From Lysinibacillus cavernae (GTDB taxonomy: Bacteria > Bacillota > Bacilli > Bacillales_A > Planococcaceae): DNA of 64,000 nt. The stretch is taken from contig NZ_WMEF01000014.1 in the NCBI RefSeq assembly GCF_009724685.1, positions 47,302-111,301 on the forward strand. Direction: 5' to 3'. The notes beneath the pieces were generated by a model, which worked only from the letters and a program-made list of their open reading frames with translations, was not told where the DNA came from and did not search any database. This document shows positions 27,801 to 37,281 of this stretch, in pieces. A program made the position numbers and the translations under genes. The number at the start of each line of letters is the position of its first letter. The stretch's first letter is position 1.

Positions 27801-27984
27801 GCAGCTTGAAGGTGATGGAGCTAGCGACTCACCATTTATCTTCAATTGCAAAAAAACACTAGAATTTTTAGTGAATACGAAGATTGAATGTGCTGCTCCA
27901 AACACAGCCTTTATTCATAAAATGATTCAATTTGGCATAGAAACAGGCTACTTCCCTGAGCCAAGACAAGTTAAGATAAAATGA
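24817..27984 (+). CDS. NRPS-like A-T-R enzyme: adenylation, carrier, thioester reductase
   Basis: Single-module carboxylic acid reductase-like protein of 1,055 residues, no condensation domain. Adenylation (about 50-560): IIYTSGSTGKPKGV, NVYGPTECTV, YRTGDLV, GRKDSQIKVRGFRIELGE and catalytic PTGKINRKQL. Carrier (about 575-645): DNFFHIGGHSLK with the pantetheine Ser. Reductase (about 680-1050): LLTGATGYLGSHVL and a YTQSK catalytic Tyr/Lys. Such enzymes activate an acid or amino acid as AMP ester and release an aldehyde using NAD(P)H. The pocket reads roughly D-P-T-?-L-V-V-V-L-K, suggesting a hydrophobic substrate; my alignment is by eye. Start TTG; next gene is its activating transferase. Confidence 0.87.
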   Translation: MNTKREFDVHPSQNNTYLFEQQTLLSNRTQLLNDEDLLVYQALNRTMADYNKNTTIHEVFYQAAQQFAERIALSYEGGKMTYRQLNEQSNQVAHMLIANGLQNGNYVAIVMDRSKETIISLLGVLKAGGVYVPIDPSYPKERCQYLLNDTGAAFIITKNEHTALLNDFIHNDFQTHTMLTINQSEQGYSQENIHCAVRPSDLAYIIYTSGSTGKPKGVMLKHEAVINLITDNQRIYHSTEEDVYSQFISYSFDPSVTETFTAFFSGARLHMLTSIERLSIEAFADMIAREQVTTATVPNAFFTQLATHLPVEYREKLTTLKYLSVGGEALLPAVVQKWHEKFGLFTEIINVYGPTECTVLSSYYKVKSQITDTQSNIPIGRPIANYEMYVINADNQLCPVYETGELCIAGAGLAAGYLHQPTKTAEVFVPHLFKPEQKMYRTGDLVRLLPSGVIEFVGRKDSQIKVRGFRIELGEIETVLSNHSSIQEVVIIAKRMSDGNNHLFAYFTVANGMQLEEDVLRDYLANLLPDYMVPERFIELPEMPLSPTGKINRKQLASLEITSARSNSYVTPENDTQRMLTRAWEYVLGIEPIGIHDNFFHIGGHSLKVLEILVQVKKHIPFLKIQDFFQYQTIAELDQYIRSYQPEAVEVREQPANLIFKNLMEPSQLQVLQAVKPLPMSKVLLTGATGYLGSHVLYELLVTTNAHIYCLIRPSAHTSIEDKLLDSMQFYFGNNIARQIKDRVTVIQGDLGKQRLHLSNEDEQLLMEEINAIIHCGADVRHFGAADHFNNVNVNGTRYLLELAKRKPGVHFHYVSTIGIPEELAATQWGPNEAKGDFDYNVKLDNVYTQSKLEAENLVRNAVNDAIPISIYRVGNLSCHSETGKFQRNIDDNAFYRMIKSMLYLGKIPTAQWHVDFTPINYASQALVSLASQPTTNGHVFHLCNPVSLTYLELIEMIKELGYDLTIVTPQEYSNWLLNGEHSKDVQEYLSLAIAQLEGDGASDSPFIFNCKKTLEFLVNTKIECAAPNTAFIHKMIQFGIETGYFPEPRQVKIK

Positions 27985-28637
27985 TAACACAGGATATTCA
28001 ACTATTTGCACTGCCTTTAGGGGAACAGTTAACACCGTCAGAATGGGAAGCCTTAATCAGCGTGCTTCCTTCTGATACCTTAAGAAAGATTAAACAATAC
28101 AAGCTTTGGCAGGATTGTCAAAGAGCCTTGTTAGGTAGCACCCTTATCAGATGGGCACTCCTCCCTTACTGTGCTGAAGTCTTGTTACACATGACTCATG
28201 ATGAATATGGTCGCCCATCTATTGCAGGTCATCCTCATTGGCAAGGCGATTTCAATCTTTCTCATTCTGGTGATTGGATTGTATTAGCTGTAACAACTAC
28301 CGGACGAATAGGCATTGATATTGAAGAAATAAAGCCTGTAAATAAAGAAATTATTCACTATGCACTATCCGAGGCAGAACTACAATTGGTCTCTCACCAG
28401 CCTCTACATGTTTTTTATGAGCTCTGGACATTAAAAGAAGCATGTTTTAAAACAGGTCTACTGCCAATCCAATCTCCTCATTTGCTTGATACTATTGACA
28501 TTAAAAGAACGAGGAAAGATCTTTCTACACAGTTAATTTACCTCGATCAACAACATCCTGTTTCCATCTGTTGGAACAATGAATCCACAGCGATTAACGT
28601 TACACTATTAACTAGACAGCAGCTTCTACAGCGATAA
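27981..28637 (+). CDS. Sfp-type 4'-phosphopantetheinyl transferase
   Basis: Transfers phosphopantetheine from CoA onto the carrier-domain Ser. The 218 residues match Sfp-type enzymes (about 225). Motifs: FNLSHSGDWIVLAV (about 90-103), GIDIEEI with the metal-binding acidic residues (about 111-117), and WTLKEACFK (about 149-157). The ATG overlaps the stop of the A-T-R gene by 4 bases, so translation is coupled and that enzyme is the obvious substrate. It could also serve fatty-acid or other carriers in the cell. Confidence 0.93.
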   Translation: MITQDIQLFALPLGEQLTPSEWEALISVLPSDTLRKIKQYKLWQDCQRALLGSTLIRWALLPYCAEVLLHMTHDEYGRPSIAGHPHWQGDFNLSHSGDWIVLAVTTTGRIGIDIEEIKPVNKEIIHYALSEAELQLVSHQPLHVFYELWTLKEACFKTGLLPIQSPHLLDTIDIKRTRKDLSTQLIYLDQQHPVSICWNNESTAINVTLLTRQQLLQR

Positions 28638-28639
28638 CG

Positions 28640-28676
28640 AAAAGGAGGAGAAAATGATATTTTCTCCTCCCTTTTT
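28640..28676 (+). terminator. Terminator of the A-T-R/PPTase operon
   Basis: AAAGGAGGAGAAAA pairs with TTTTCTCCTCCCTTT, then TT. It lies three bases after the transferase stop. Confidence 0.85.
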
Positions 28677-28738
28677 ATGAATATAAATGTGCCTTATCGT
28701 GTCATTTATTCGACCTATTGCGATAACGCTATAACCTA

Positions 28739-29749
28739 TTATTTAAATAAATCTGGATACATTTCTTTAGCTAAGGCTTCCATTCCATCAATTGTGTTGT
28801 AGCCATAACCGAACATGTAATTGTAATCTACAATATACATTTGTTTATTTTTAATAGCCTTCATGCTTGAAAGTTTAGGATTTGCATAAATTTCCTCACG
28901 TACTTTTGTAAGATCAGAACCATCCCAATTTGGAAGAATTAATACATCTGGATCTGCTGCAATTAATGTTTCAACACTTACATCGCCTGTCTCATCTTTA
29001 AAAATATTATCTAATTTAACCATTTTGAATGCATCATTAAAGAATGTTTCATCGTGTGCCGGATATACAAAAAGCTCTTTTGGATCATTTGTGTGCAAAT
29101 AAGCAAATGTTTTTTCTTCTTTTATACTCTCTAATTTTGAAGAAATATCTTGTTGGCGCCCTTTTAACTCTTTAATAAAGCCATCAGCTTTATCTTGAAC
29201 ATTAAAAATTTCACCGATATTTTCGATATCTTTGTAAATTGAATCATATGTGCCACCTGTTACTGATGACTCTAAAACATATGTTTTAACGCCCATTTCA
29301 TTAAGCGAGTCTACTGTCCCTACTCCCCATTCAGCATTATCAAATAAGCCGCCACGACCAAATACTAAATCAGGATCCGTTCCTAATGTAACCTCTTTAC
29401 CCACATATTCATCACTTAAAATATTTAGCTTAGCGTATTCTTTTTCTACAGATTGATCTACTGCACCGAAGTTTGCACCAACACCAACGATTTTATCTCC
29501 TAATCCTAAATGTAATAATAGTTCTGCTGCTGGGCGTGTATTCGCCATAATTCTTTCAGGTGCTTTATCGAATACTTGATCTTTCTTCTCCCATGTTGAC
29601 CCACCTTCAGCCTTTGTATAGTTTTCAACTGTTAGCGGATAATGATCTTTTGTTTGTGTTTCCTCAGCTGTATTTTTTGATGTGTTGCCGCAAGCTGTTA
29701 ATGTTAACAAAGCTGCTAAGCCAATTCCTAATAATAATTTTTTCTTCAT
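28739..29749 (-). CDS. Iron-siderophore/haem-type ABC importer binding lipoprotein
   Basis: Lipoprotein of 336 residues in the FecB/BtuF class III binding-protein group. A signal peptide ends TLTACGN (Cys about residue 20), followed by PERIMANTRPAAELLLHLGL and DPDLVFGRGG typical of the family, then a C-terminal YNYMFGYGYNTIDGMEAL. I use ATG at 29749 because AGGAGG lies six bases upstream. It is the last of three co-directional genes with ATPase and permease. The Fur-type box upstream of the operon points to iron chelates. The exact ligand is unknown. Confidence 0.87.
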   Translation of the reverse strand: MKKKLLLGIGLAALLTLTACGNTSKNTAEETQTKDHYPLTVENYTKAEGGSTWEKKDQVFDKAPERIMANTRPAAELLLHLGLGDKIVGVGANFGAVDQSVEKEYAKLNILSDEYVGKEVTLGTDPDLVFGRGGLFDNAEWGVGTVDSLNEMGVKTYVLESSVTGGTYDSIYKDIENIGEIFNVQDKADGFIKELKGRQQDISSKLESIKEEKTFAYLHTNDPKELFVYPAHDETFFNDAFKMVKLDNIFKDETGDVSVETLIAADPDVLILPNWDGSDLTKVREEIYANPKLSSMKAIKNKQMYIVDYNYMFGYGYNTIDGMEALAKEMYPDLFK

Positions 29750-29759
29750 GGTGTTCCTC

Positions 29760-30521
29760 CTATAGTCCATATGCAAAACCTAATCCATTCGTCACTGGAT
29801 TGGTAAACGTTTGACATTTTATTTGATATAAAGCTTCTATTGTTTCTGGTGTCAAAACTTCTTCTGGTGTGCCATGTGCATAGATTTCTCCATCTTTTAC
29901 CGCATAAAGATAGTCGCAGTAATGTGCTGCCATTTCTAAATCATGAAGCGCTGCTAAAACACCAATGTTTAAATCTTTGACACAAGATAGTATTTCAATT
30001 TGATAACGTATGTCTAAATGGTTTGTTGGTTCATCTAAAATCATAAATTTAGGCTGCTGAGCAATCGTTCTTGCTAGAATAACCCGTTGCTTTTCGCCAC
30101 CAGACAGTGACAGAAAGCTACGACTCTTATATGTTTGTAAGTTCGTGCGTGTTAACGCCTCTTCCACAATATCAAAATCCTTTTGATTATCTGACTCTAG
30201 CATTTTTTTATGCGGTGTTCTGCCTAACATCACCATTTGCTGTACAGTTAAATCAAAGTGCATTTCATTGAATTGTCCAACCACACCTAAATGTCGGGAA
30301 ATCTTCTTTTCAGGGCTTTTCAAGACATCTAAATCATCTAAAAAAACCATCCCTTTTTGTGGCACCAGACTTTTATAAATGCTTTTTAACAAAGTCGACT
30401 TTCCGCATCCATTTGGTCCGATTAAACCCACAAATTGCTGCTTATTCACGTGAATGGATATGTTTTTTACAATTTCCTTTTTGCCGATTTTTACTTCTAT
30501 TTCCTTTGCTACTAATTCCAT
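29760..30521 (-). CDS. Iron-type ABC importer ATPase
   Basis: FecE/FhuC-type ATPase of 253 residues. Walker A GPNGCGKST (about 36-44), Q-loop GVVGQFNEM, signature LSLSGGEKQRV (about 136-146), Walker B FMILDEPTNHLD, switch His in ALHDLEMAAHY. It lies between permease (4-base gap) and binding protein (10-base gap), so one operon. Confidence 0.93.
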   Translation of the reverse strand: MELVAKEIEVKIGKKEIVKNISIHVNKQQFVGLIGPNGCGKSTLLKSIYKSLVPQKGMVFLDDLDVLKSPEKKISRHLGVVGQFNEMHFDLTVQQMVMLGRTPHKKMLESDNQKDFDIVEEALTRTNLQTYKSRSFLSLSGGEKQRVILARTIAQQPKFMILDEPTNHLDIRYQIEILSCVKDLNIGVLAALHDLEMAAHYCDYLYAVKDGEIYAHGTPEEVLTPETIEALYQIKCQTFTNPVTNGLGFAYGL

Positions 30522-30525
30522 TGTT

Positions 30526-31605
30526 CTACCCTCCGAAGTTGTAACCTTTTTTTACAATCATATAGATAAATAATGGTGACCCTATGACAGAAGTAATGAT
30601 ACCAATCGGTAATTCAACATTTTGGATTAATGTTCGAGACAGAATATCTGCCCAAATCATGAAAAGGCCCCCTAAGAGCAATGTTCCTAGCATTAATCGT
30701 TTATGGTCTGCTCCAAAAATCCCTCTCGTAATATGAGGAATAATTAACCCGACAAATCCAATCATACCTGCATAAGCGACCATCGTCCCTGTAATTAGCG
30801 AAGTAAGAATCATATACAATTTACGATAAGCACTTAAATTGATACCTAATGTGATAGCTGATTCATCCCCAAGTAGCATCGTATTTAGCACACGATGTTG
30901 GAAAAGGAATAATGCAGCTCCTAGCACAATCACGATAGTTAAAATCGGTGTTTTGTCCCAGCTAGCAGAGGCCAAACTTCCCATAGACCAAAAAGTAACT
31001 GTTTTTATACCCTCAGCATTATTTGCAAAAAAGATGATAAGGCTTGAAAATGAACTACATAAAGCACCGATGACAACACCTGATAACACAAGTTTTACTG
31101 ATGTCGCTTTACCTCCAATGCTAGATAAGATAAGCACTGCCATAGAGGTAATCATAGCCCCTGCAAAAGCTCCAAAAGCTACTCCAAATTGTGCTAACAA
31201 AGCACTACTACCAAAACCAACTAGGATTGCAAAAGTTGCACCCAATGATGCCCCAGAAGAAATACCAAGTATGTATGGATCAGCAAGAGGATTTTGCACA
31301 ACTGCCTGCATCACAGTCCCACATAATGCAAGTCCAATACCAATCAATAATGCAAAAATCACGCGTGGCATTCGGACCTGTAAAATAATATTTAAGTAGG
31401 ATTCACTATCCACACTGTCAAGCGAGCCAAACTTCCCATTAGATATAGCATGCAACAAGATATCCATCGATTGCTTGAAAGGAATGCTGACTTGTCCTAT
31501 TGAAACAGAAAAAACGGCAGATAATATAATGGCACCTATTAAAAGCAAGATAATGACATAATAAATATTGCCCATCCCTATTCTGTTAGCTTCCTGTTTA
31601 TCCAA
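30526..31605 (-). CDS. FecCD-type iron ABC importer permease
   Basis: Membrane permease of about 359 residues with about ten helices. The family signature NPLADPYILGISSGASLGA lies near residue 100, along with MIGFVGLIIPHITR, typical of the BtuC fold. First gene of the operon. I use TTG at 31605, five to six bases after GAGGTG; a further in-frame TTG lies at 31626, inside the region of the ribosome binding site. A Fur-type box is centred about 40 bases upstream. Confidence 0.9.
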   Translation of the reverse strand: MDKQEANRIGMGNIYYVIILLLIGAIILSAVFSVSIGQVSIPFKQSMDILLHAISNGKFGSLDSVDSESYLNIILQVRMPRVIFALLIGIGLALCGTVMQAVVQNPLADPYILGISSGASLGATFAILVGFGSSALLAQFGVAFGAFAGAMITSMAVLILSSIGGKATSVKLVLSGVVIGALCSSFSSLIIFFANNAEGIKTVTFWSMGSLASASWDKTPILTIVIVLGAALFLFQHRVLNTMLLGDESAITLGINLSAYRKLYMILTSLITGTMVAYAGMIGFVGLIIPHITRGIFGADHKRLMLGTLLLGGLFMIWADILSRTLIQNVELPIGIITSVIGSPLFIYMIVKKGYNFGG

Positions 31606-31638
31606 GATTTCACCTCTATCTATCAAACTAATTATTAA

Positions 31639-31653
31639 TGATAACGATTATCA
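31639..31653. promoter_or_regulatory. Fur box
   Basis: TGATAACGATTATCA differs at one base from the Bacillus 7-1-7 Fur consensus TGATAATNATTATCA, and it is extended by a further TTATCA. It lies 33 bases before the permease start. Iron-bound Fur should repress the importer. Confidence 0.87.
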
Positions 31654-31659
31654 TTATCA

Positions 31660-32068
31660 TTTTGTATTGTAAGTGATAATCTTTTGAAAAACAACAGGAA
31701 AATTTTTATTTATTGAATATCTATACATTTAGTAGATAATAAATCGATATGTGGTGCGATAAATCACTAAAAAAAATTTTTCCATTTTACTTAAAAAATC
31801 CCTCAATTCATAAATAAAATAAAGTTATTTCCAGTAATTAAAATACTTTCCTTCCTAACCATGCCTGGCTTTCTAAGCCATCGTCAGAATAGTTTTATGA
31901 ATAAATATACAAAAAAATATTTATTATACATATATACAGAATTAGGAGCATCAAAATTATGTAACATCTATTAAAAAATAGCAAAATGTGAATTGCTATT
32001 GGAATCCCTATCACCTTATCTTTTTATAAGTACTGTGCAGGGTTCCAAATTTAAAATTATTCATAATA
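31660..32068. other. AT-rich intergenic stretch
   Basis: No gene supported. Contains A- and T-runs and a weak GTGATAAT half-site near 31673 that could extend the Fur region. Nothing else recognisable. Confidence 0.4.
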
Positions 32069-32102
32069 AAAAACCACTTTCCATAAGTCTATGGAAAGTG
32101 GT
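32069..32102 (-). terminator. Terminator of groES-groEL
   Basis: ACCACTTTCCATA pairs with TATGGAAAGTGGT, then TTTTTTATT on the minus strand. Confidence 0.88.
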
Positions 32103-32146
32103 CATATTTATAGGTTTTGACATATAAATTTAGTCTAAGCTAAAAC

Positions 32147-33787
<1,641 letters not shown>

Positions 33788-33846
33788 TTACCCTCCTGAA
33801 ATGGAATATTCGTTAAGCTTCTTCAATATATTTATATCAATTTCAT

Positions 33847-33878
33847 CTTATTGTAACTTTCCTTCAGCTTACAATAAG
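33847..33878 (-). other. Hairpin between groES and groEL
   Basis: CTTATTGTAA pairs exactly with TTACAATAAG across a 12-base loop. There is no U-tract, so it is more likely a processing or mRNA-stability element than a terminator. Confidence 0.5.
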
Positions 33879-33911
33879 CATTCACCTTCATTTAAGGTGC
33901 TTATCATGTTC

Positions 33912-34196
33912 TTATTCAATAATTGCAAGAATATCGCTTTCGCGTAAAATTAGGTATTCATTACCTTCAAATTTAACTTCTGTACCAGAGTATTTAGAGA
34001 AAATAATGCGGTCGTCAACTTTAACGTCAAGCTCTACACGTTGTCCGTTCTCTAATACACGACCTGTCCCAACTGCTACTACTTTACCTTCTTGAGGTTT
34101 TTCTTTTGCAGAGTCAGGTAGTACAATACCAAATGCAGATTTCTCTTCTACCTCGATTAGTTCAATTACAATACGATCTCCTAGTGGTCTTAACAA
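33912..34196 (-). CDS. groES: 10-kDa co-chaperonin GroES
   Basis: Lid of the GroEL chamber, 94 residues, the standard length. Sequence begins [20 protein letters not shown], contains the mobile loop [15 protein letters not shown], and ends ESDILAIIE. The start is TTG at 34196, nine bases after AGGAGG; an upstream extension to 34244 would run through CIRCE and the ribosome binding site, so I reject it. Confidence 0.97.
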   Translation of the reverse strand: MLRPLGDRIVIELIEVEEKSAFGIVLPDSAKEKPQEGKVVAVGTGRVLENGQRVELDVKVDDRIIFSKYSGTEVKFEGNEYLILRESDILAIIE

Positions 34197-34237
34197 GTGA
34201 AACAACCTCCTATTATTTAAATAATTGTTGAAATTTA

Positions 34238-34264
34238 TTAGCACTCTATATCAATGAGTGCTAA
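34238..34264. promoter_or_regulatory. CIRCE element (HrcA operator)
   Basis: TTAGCACTC-N9-GAGTGCTAA, a perfect match to the consensus, 42 bases before groES and just downstream of its promoter. HrcA represses here until heat shock. Confidence 0.98.
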
Positions 34265-34274
34265 CACAATTATT

Positions 34275-34303
34275 ATGATAATCAATCACCCTTTTTTTTG
34301 CAA
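34275..34303 (-). promoter_or_regulatory. Sigma-A promoter of groES-groEL
   Basis: On the minus strand TTGCAA, a 17-base spacer, then TATCAT. The predicted start of transcription falls at the edge of CIRCE, as expected for HrcA control. Confidence 0.7.
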
Positions 34304-34379
34304 GTCAGAACTTCGAAAAATTTTGTTTTCTTTCCATATTCCTCTACAATAGAAAGGAAGCATATGAAAGGAAAGGATT

Positions 34380-35132
34380 TTGACTGTGACTAATTCTCAA
34401 AAAGTAACGAAACATAAAAAAACAGCTCTGTATGTATTACTGATTTATATTGTTATGCAAATCTCAAGCAGATGGCTACTCTTACCGTTTCACAAACTCA
34501 TTATGAAAATAACAGGTCTAGCTTCTGAACAAGCAGCGCCTATTACTCAAGGTTGGTATATTGCTCTTAGCTTTGCAATTGCGCTCATTTTAAGCTTAAT
34601 TCTAACATCTCGTGATAAGGCCTTTTGGAACATTTATCAAGGGAAAAAGGAAACAATACCACTCACAATCGTTTGGGGATTTGTAGGCTTCTTCCTAGTG
34701 TTCTTTGGTCAAATGATTGGTGCTGCCATCGAGATGGCCGTTTTTGGTATCGAAGGAGGTTCCCAAAATACCGCAGATATTGTCGCTTTAGCAAAAGGCG
34801 CTCCCATTGCAATATTAGCGATTGTAGTATTTGGGCCAATATTAGAAGAATTCGTCTTCCGCAGAGTTATTTTTGGATCGCTTGTCCAAACAACGAATTT
34901 CTGGGTGGCTGCTATCGTAAGTGCTATCTTCTTTGGGCTTATCCACTTCGACTTCTCACATATCTTACTCTATACAATTTGTGGTTTAATTTTCGCCTTT
35001 TTATATCACAAAACAAAGCGTATTTGGACTTCCATTATTGCACACGTTATGCTTAATGGATTTGTGACACTTGTACAATTCTATGCTGAACCTTTGCAAA
35101 AGTTTCTTCAAGAACTAGAAAAAATGCAATAA
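34380..35132 (+). CDS. ydiL: CPBP-family intramembrane metalloprotease, YdiL-like
   Basis: Membrane protease of the CAAX-protease/bacteriocin-processing family, 250 residues, about seven helices. Catalytic motifs: EEFVFRRVIFG (about 160-170), FGLIHFDF (His about 196) and HVMLNGF. Start TTG (34380) after AAAGGA; GTG two codons later is an alternative. Divergent from groES, and next to tatC as ydiL is in B. subtilis. The substrate is unknown. Confidence 0.88.
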   Translation: MTVTNSQKVTKHKKTALYVLLIYIVMQISSRWLLLPFHKLIMKITGLASEQAAPITQGWYIALSFAIALILSLILTSRDKAFWNIYQGKKETIPLTIVWGFVGFFLVFFGQMIGAAIEMAVFGIEGGSQNTADIVALAKGAPIAILAIVVFGPILEEFVFRRVIFGSLVQTTNFWVAAIVSAIFFGLIHFDFSHILLYTICGLIFAFLYHKTKRIWTSIIAHVMLNGFVTLVQFYAEPLQKFLQELEKMQ

Positions 35133-35158
35133 TTTTTTGTAAAGTTAAAGTAAAGACA

Positions 35159-35193
35159 CAAAAGCTCGGTACCCAATTAGGGCACCGAGCTTT
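35159..35193. terminator. Bidirectional terminator between ydiL and tatC
   Basis: AAAGCTCGGTACCC pairs with GGGCACCGAGCTTT, with T-runs on both outer sides. Confidence 0.85.
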
Positions 35194-35198
35194 CTCTA

Positions 35199-36023
35199 TT
35201 ACTGTTGATTCAATTCTTCTATTTGTCGTCGTTGCTGTTCAAGCGCCTCTTCAATCTGACGCTTTTGCTCAGCTTCTTGTTCTTCTTTTAAACGAATTTC
35301 CTCTGATTTAAGATATTTCTTATAACCAATACGTGAAATCATGATGCTAATTTCATAAAGAATAAACAGTGGCACTGAAACCATTAAATGTGACGCCAAT
35401 TCAGGCGGTGCAATAAGCGCGGCACATACAAATAAACCAAAATATGAATATTTACGAATACGAATTAGTAAATCTGGACTTAATAATCCAATACGCGAAA
35501 AGAATAAAACGACGATTGGTAACTGGAAAAGAAAACCAAAAGGTATTGTAAGTTTAAATAAAAATGTAAAATACTCATGTATGCCAATAGTTTGCTGAAT
35601 TTCCAAATCATTCGATAAATTCATCATGAATTTTATGACATACGGGAATAATAAAAAGTAGGAAAAAGATAACCCTGCAATAAACAATAAAAACGAATAC
35701 GGTATATAGCTTAAGGTTGCTTTTCGTTCTACTTCTCTTAGTCCAGGGCTAATAAACGACCACAGTTGATACATTAACACCGGCGATGAAAGAATAAATG
35801 CAATTAAAAAAACAACTTGAATATAAATGGCAAGTGGTGTTACTACGTCAAATGCATGGAGCTCTATATTGTATTGTGCTCCAGTAGATTGAAGATACTT
35901 AACAAGCGGCTTAGCGACAAAAAAGGCGCCCGCCATAGCGAGAACAAAGAAAACGGCAACAATGAACAGCCGTTTTCTTAATTCTTCTATATGCTCAATG
36001 ACAGTTAGATCTTTTGGATTCAT
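35199..36023 (-). CDS. tatC: Sec-independent protein translocase TatC
   Basis: Twin-arginine receptor subunit of 274 residues with six helices. Starts NPKDLTVIEHIEELRKRLFI, the conserved TatC N-terminus, followed by the family pattern LRKAFFPL-like LREVERKATL and FLFQLPIVVLFFSRIG. It works with TatA to export folded proteins. The C-terminal 35 residues are unusually long and Glu/Gln-rich (LKEEQEAEQKRQIEEALEQQ), suggesting a cytosolic coiled coil. It lies 17 bases after tatA. Confidence 0.95.
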   Translation of the reverse strand: MNPKDLTVIEHIEELRKRLFIVAVFFVLAMAGAFFVAKPLVKYLQSTGAQYNIELHAFDVVTPLAIYIQVVFLIAFILSSPVLMYQLWSFISPGLREVERKATLSYIPYSFLLFIAGLSFSYFLLFPYVIKFMMNLSNDLEIQQTIGIHEYFTFLFKLTIPFGFLFQLPIVVLFFSRIGLLSPDLLIRIRKYSYFGLFVCAALIAPPELASHLMVSVPLFILYEISIMISRIGYKKYLKSEEIRLKEEQEAEQKRQIEEALEQQRRQIEELNQQ

Positions 36024-36040
36024 TCCTCAAACATCCTAAC

Positions 36041-36226
36041 TTACTTATCTAGTTCTTTCTTTTTCTTGTCATCATCATCTTCGTCGGCTAAACCTTTAGT
36101 AGCATTTTTGAATTCACGTAGTGTTGAACCAAATGCCTTACCAAGCTCTGGTAACTTCTTAGGGCCAAAAATTAGTAACGCGACAATTCCGATAATAATG
36201 AGGCTCATAGGACCAATACCACCCAT
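36041..36226 (-). CDS. tatA: Twin-arginine translocase subunit TatA
   Basis: Pore-forming Tat subunit of 61 residues. One membrane helix, hinge and amphipathic helix: SLIIIGIVALLIFGPKKLPE, then LGKAFGSTLREFKNATKG and an acidic/basic tail. I use ATG at 36226, seven bases after GAGGAGGTG; GTG at 36235 sits inside that site. Confidence 0.95.
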   Translation of the reverse strand: MGGIGPMSLIIIGIVALLIFGPKKLPELGKAFGSTLREFKNATKGLADEDDDDKKKKELDK

Positions 36227-36392
36227 TACAGCCACCTCCTCTTTATATCCATCATTTTAACGCATATTTCGCCATTTTGCTAACTAATTATATGTGAAAG
36301 TTTTTCGTCACTCTCACAAATTTTTTACCTCGTTTTATTTAAAATTACTGTTTGATAGAAACGGTGAAATCACTTAAAAATATGTATTAATT

Positions 36393-37028
36393 TCACTCTT
36401 CCTGATTACGAATTAAATAAATAAGCGCTTGCAATTCTACCGATAAATCAATTGTTAAGAGCTGCATTCTATCTGGTACTGTTAACCGCTCTGGCGTAAA
36501 GTTTAAAATGCCCTTTGCGTTCATTGCCGCTAAACGATCTGCCATTTTTTGTGCCGAGCGTGGTGAAACGGTTAAAATAGCGAGCTCTGCGCCATATTCC
36601 GCATACTTTTCCTCTAACAAATCAGGATGAAAAACAGGAATGTTGCTAATCATTTTGCCATCCTTTGGCGCTTTTGAATCGAATGCTACGACAATATGAG
36701 TGTTATGGTTTTTTTGAAAATTATATTTTAATAATGCACTGCCTAAATTCCCCACGCCAATTAACGCCACTTTTGTTGTTTCATGCTGATCGAGCGTCTG
36801 ACTAAAAAATTGTAATAGATGCTGCACATCATAGCCATAGCCCTTTTTCCCAAGGGCACCAAAATAAGAAAAATCACGGCGTATAGTTGCAGAATCTATT
36901 TTCATCGCTTCACTCAGTTCCTTCGACGAAATACGTTCCATACCTTCTTGTGCAAAGTTTTGAATAAATCGATAGTAAAGAGGAAGTCTTTTTGTAGTGG
37001 CTTGTGGAATTTTTAATTCTTGTTTCAA
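36393..37028 (-). CDS. rex: Redox-sensing repressor Rex
   Basis: NADH/NAD+ sensor of 211 residues. An N-terminal winged helix ([20 protein letters not shown]) precedes a Rossmann fold with [10 protein letters not shown] (about 92-101). It ends with the domain-swapped helix. Rex represses fermentation and respiration genes when NADH is low. AAGGAGGAAAAAG precedes the ATG. The position between tatA and ydiF matches B. subtilis. Confidence 0.96.
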   Translation of the reverse strand: MKQELKIPQATTKRLPLYYRFIQNFAQEGMERISSKELSEAMKIDSATIRRDFSYFGALGKKGYGYDVQHLLQFFSQTLDQHETTKVALIGVGNLGSALLKYNFQKNHNTHIVVAFDSKAPKDGKMISNIPVFHPDLLEEKYAEYGAELAILTVSPRSAQKMADRLAAMNAKGILNFTPERLTVPDRMQLLTIDLSVELQALIYLIRNQEE

Positions 37029-37281
37029 ACTTTTTCCTCCTTATGATGTACCTCATTCAATTTTACTGTATTTAACTACTAATTTTAATACATACATCCT
37101 TAACTATATACAAAATTTTTGCAATCCCTCATGGTATTTCTCTTTAGTTAATGGCGCTTTTAACGCAACTAACTAAAAAGAAATCGTTTCAATCTTACAT
37201 GACTGCTTGGAATAAGTAAAGCACCGACATTGCATGCAAATCATTCATCCATTACACTAAGGGAGAATTGAGGTGTCAAGA

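Noticed and set aside
36290..36325. Possible Rex operator between tatA and rex (TTGTGA and TTCACA half-sites)
   Set aside because: The half-sites are about 15 bases apart. Known Rex sites need 6-8, so I do not call it.
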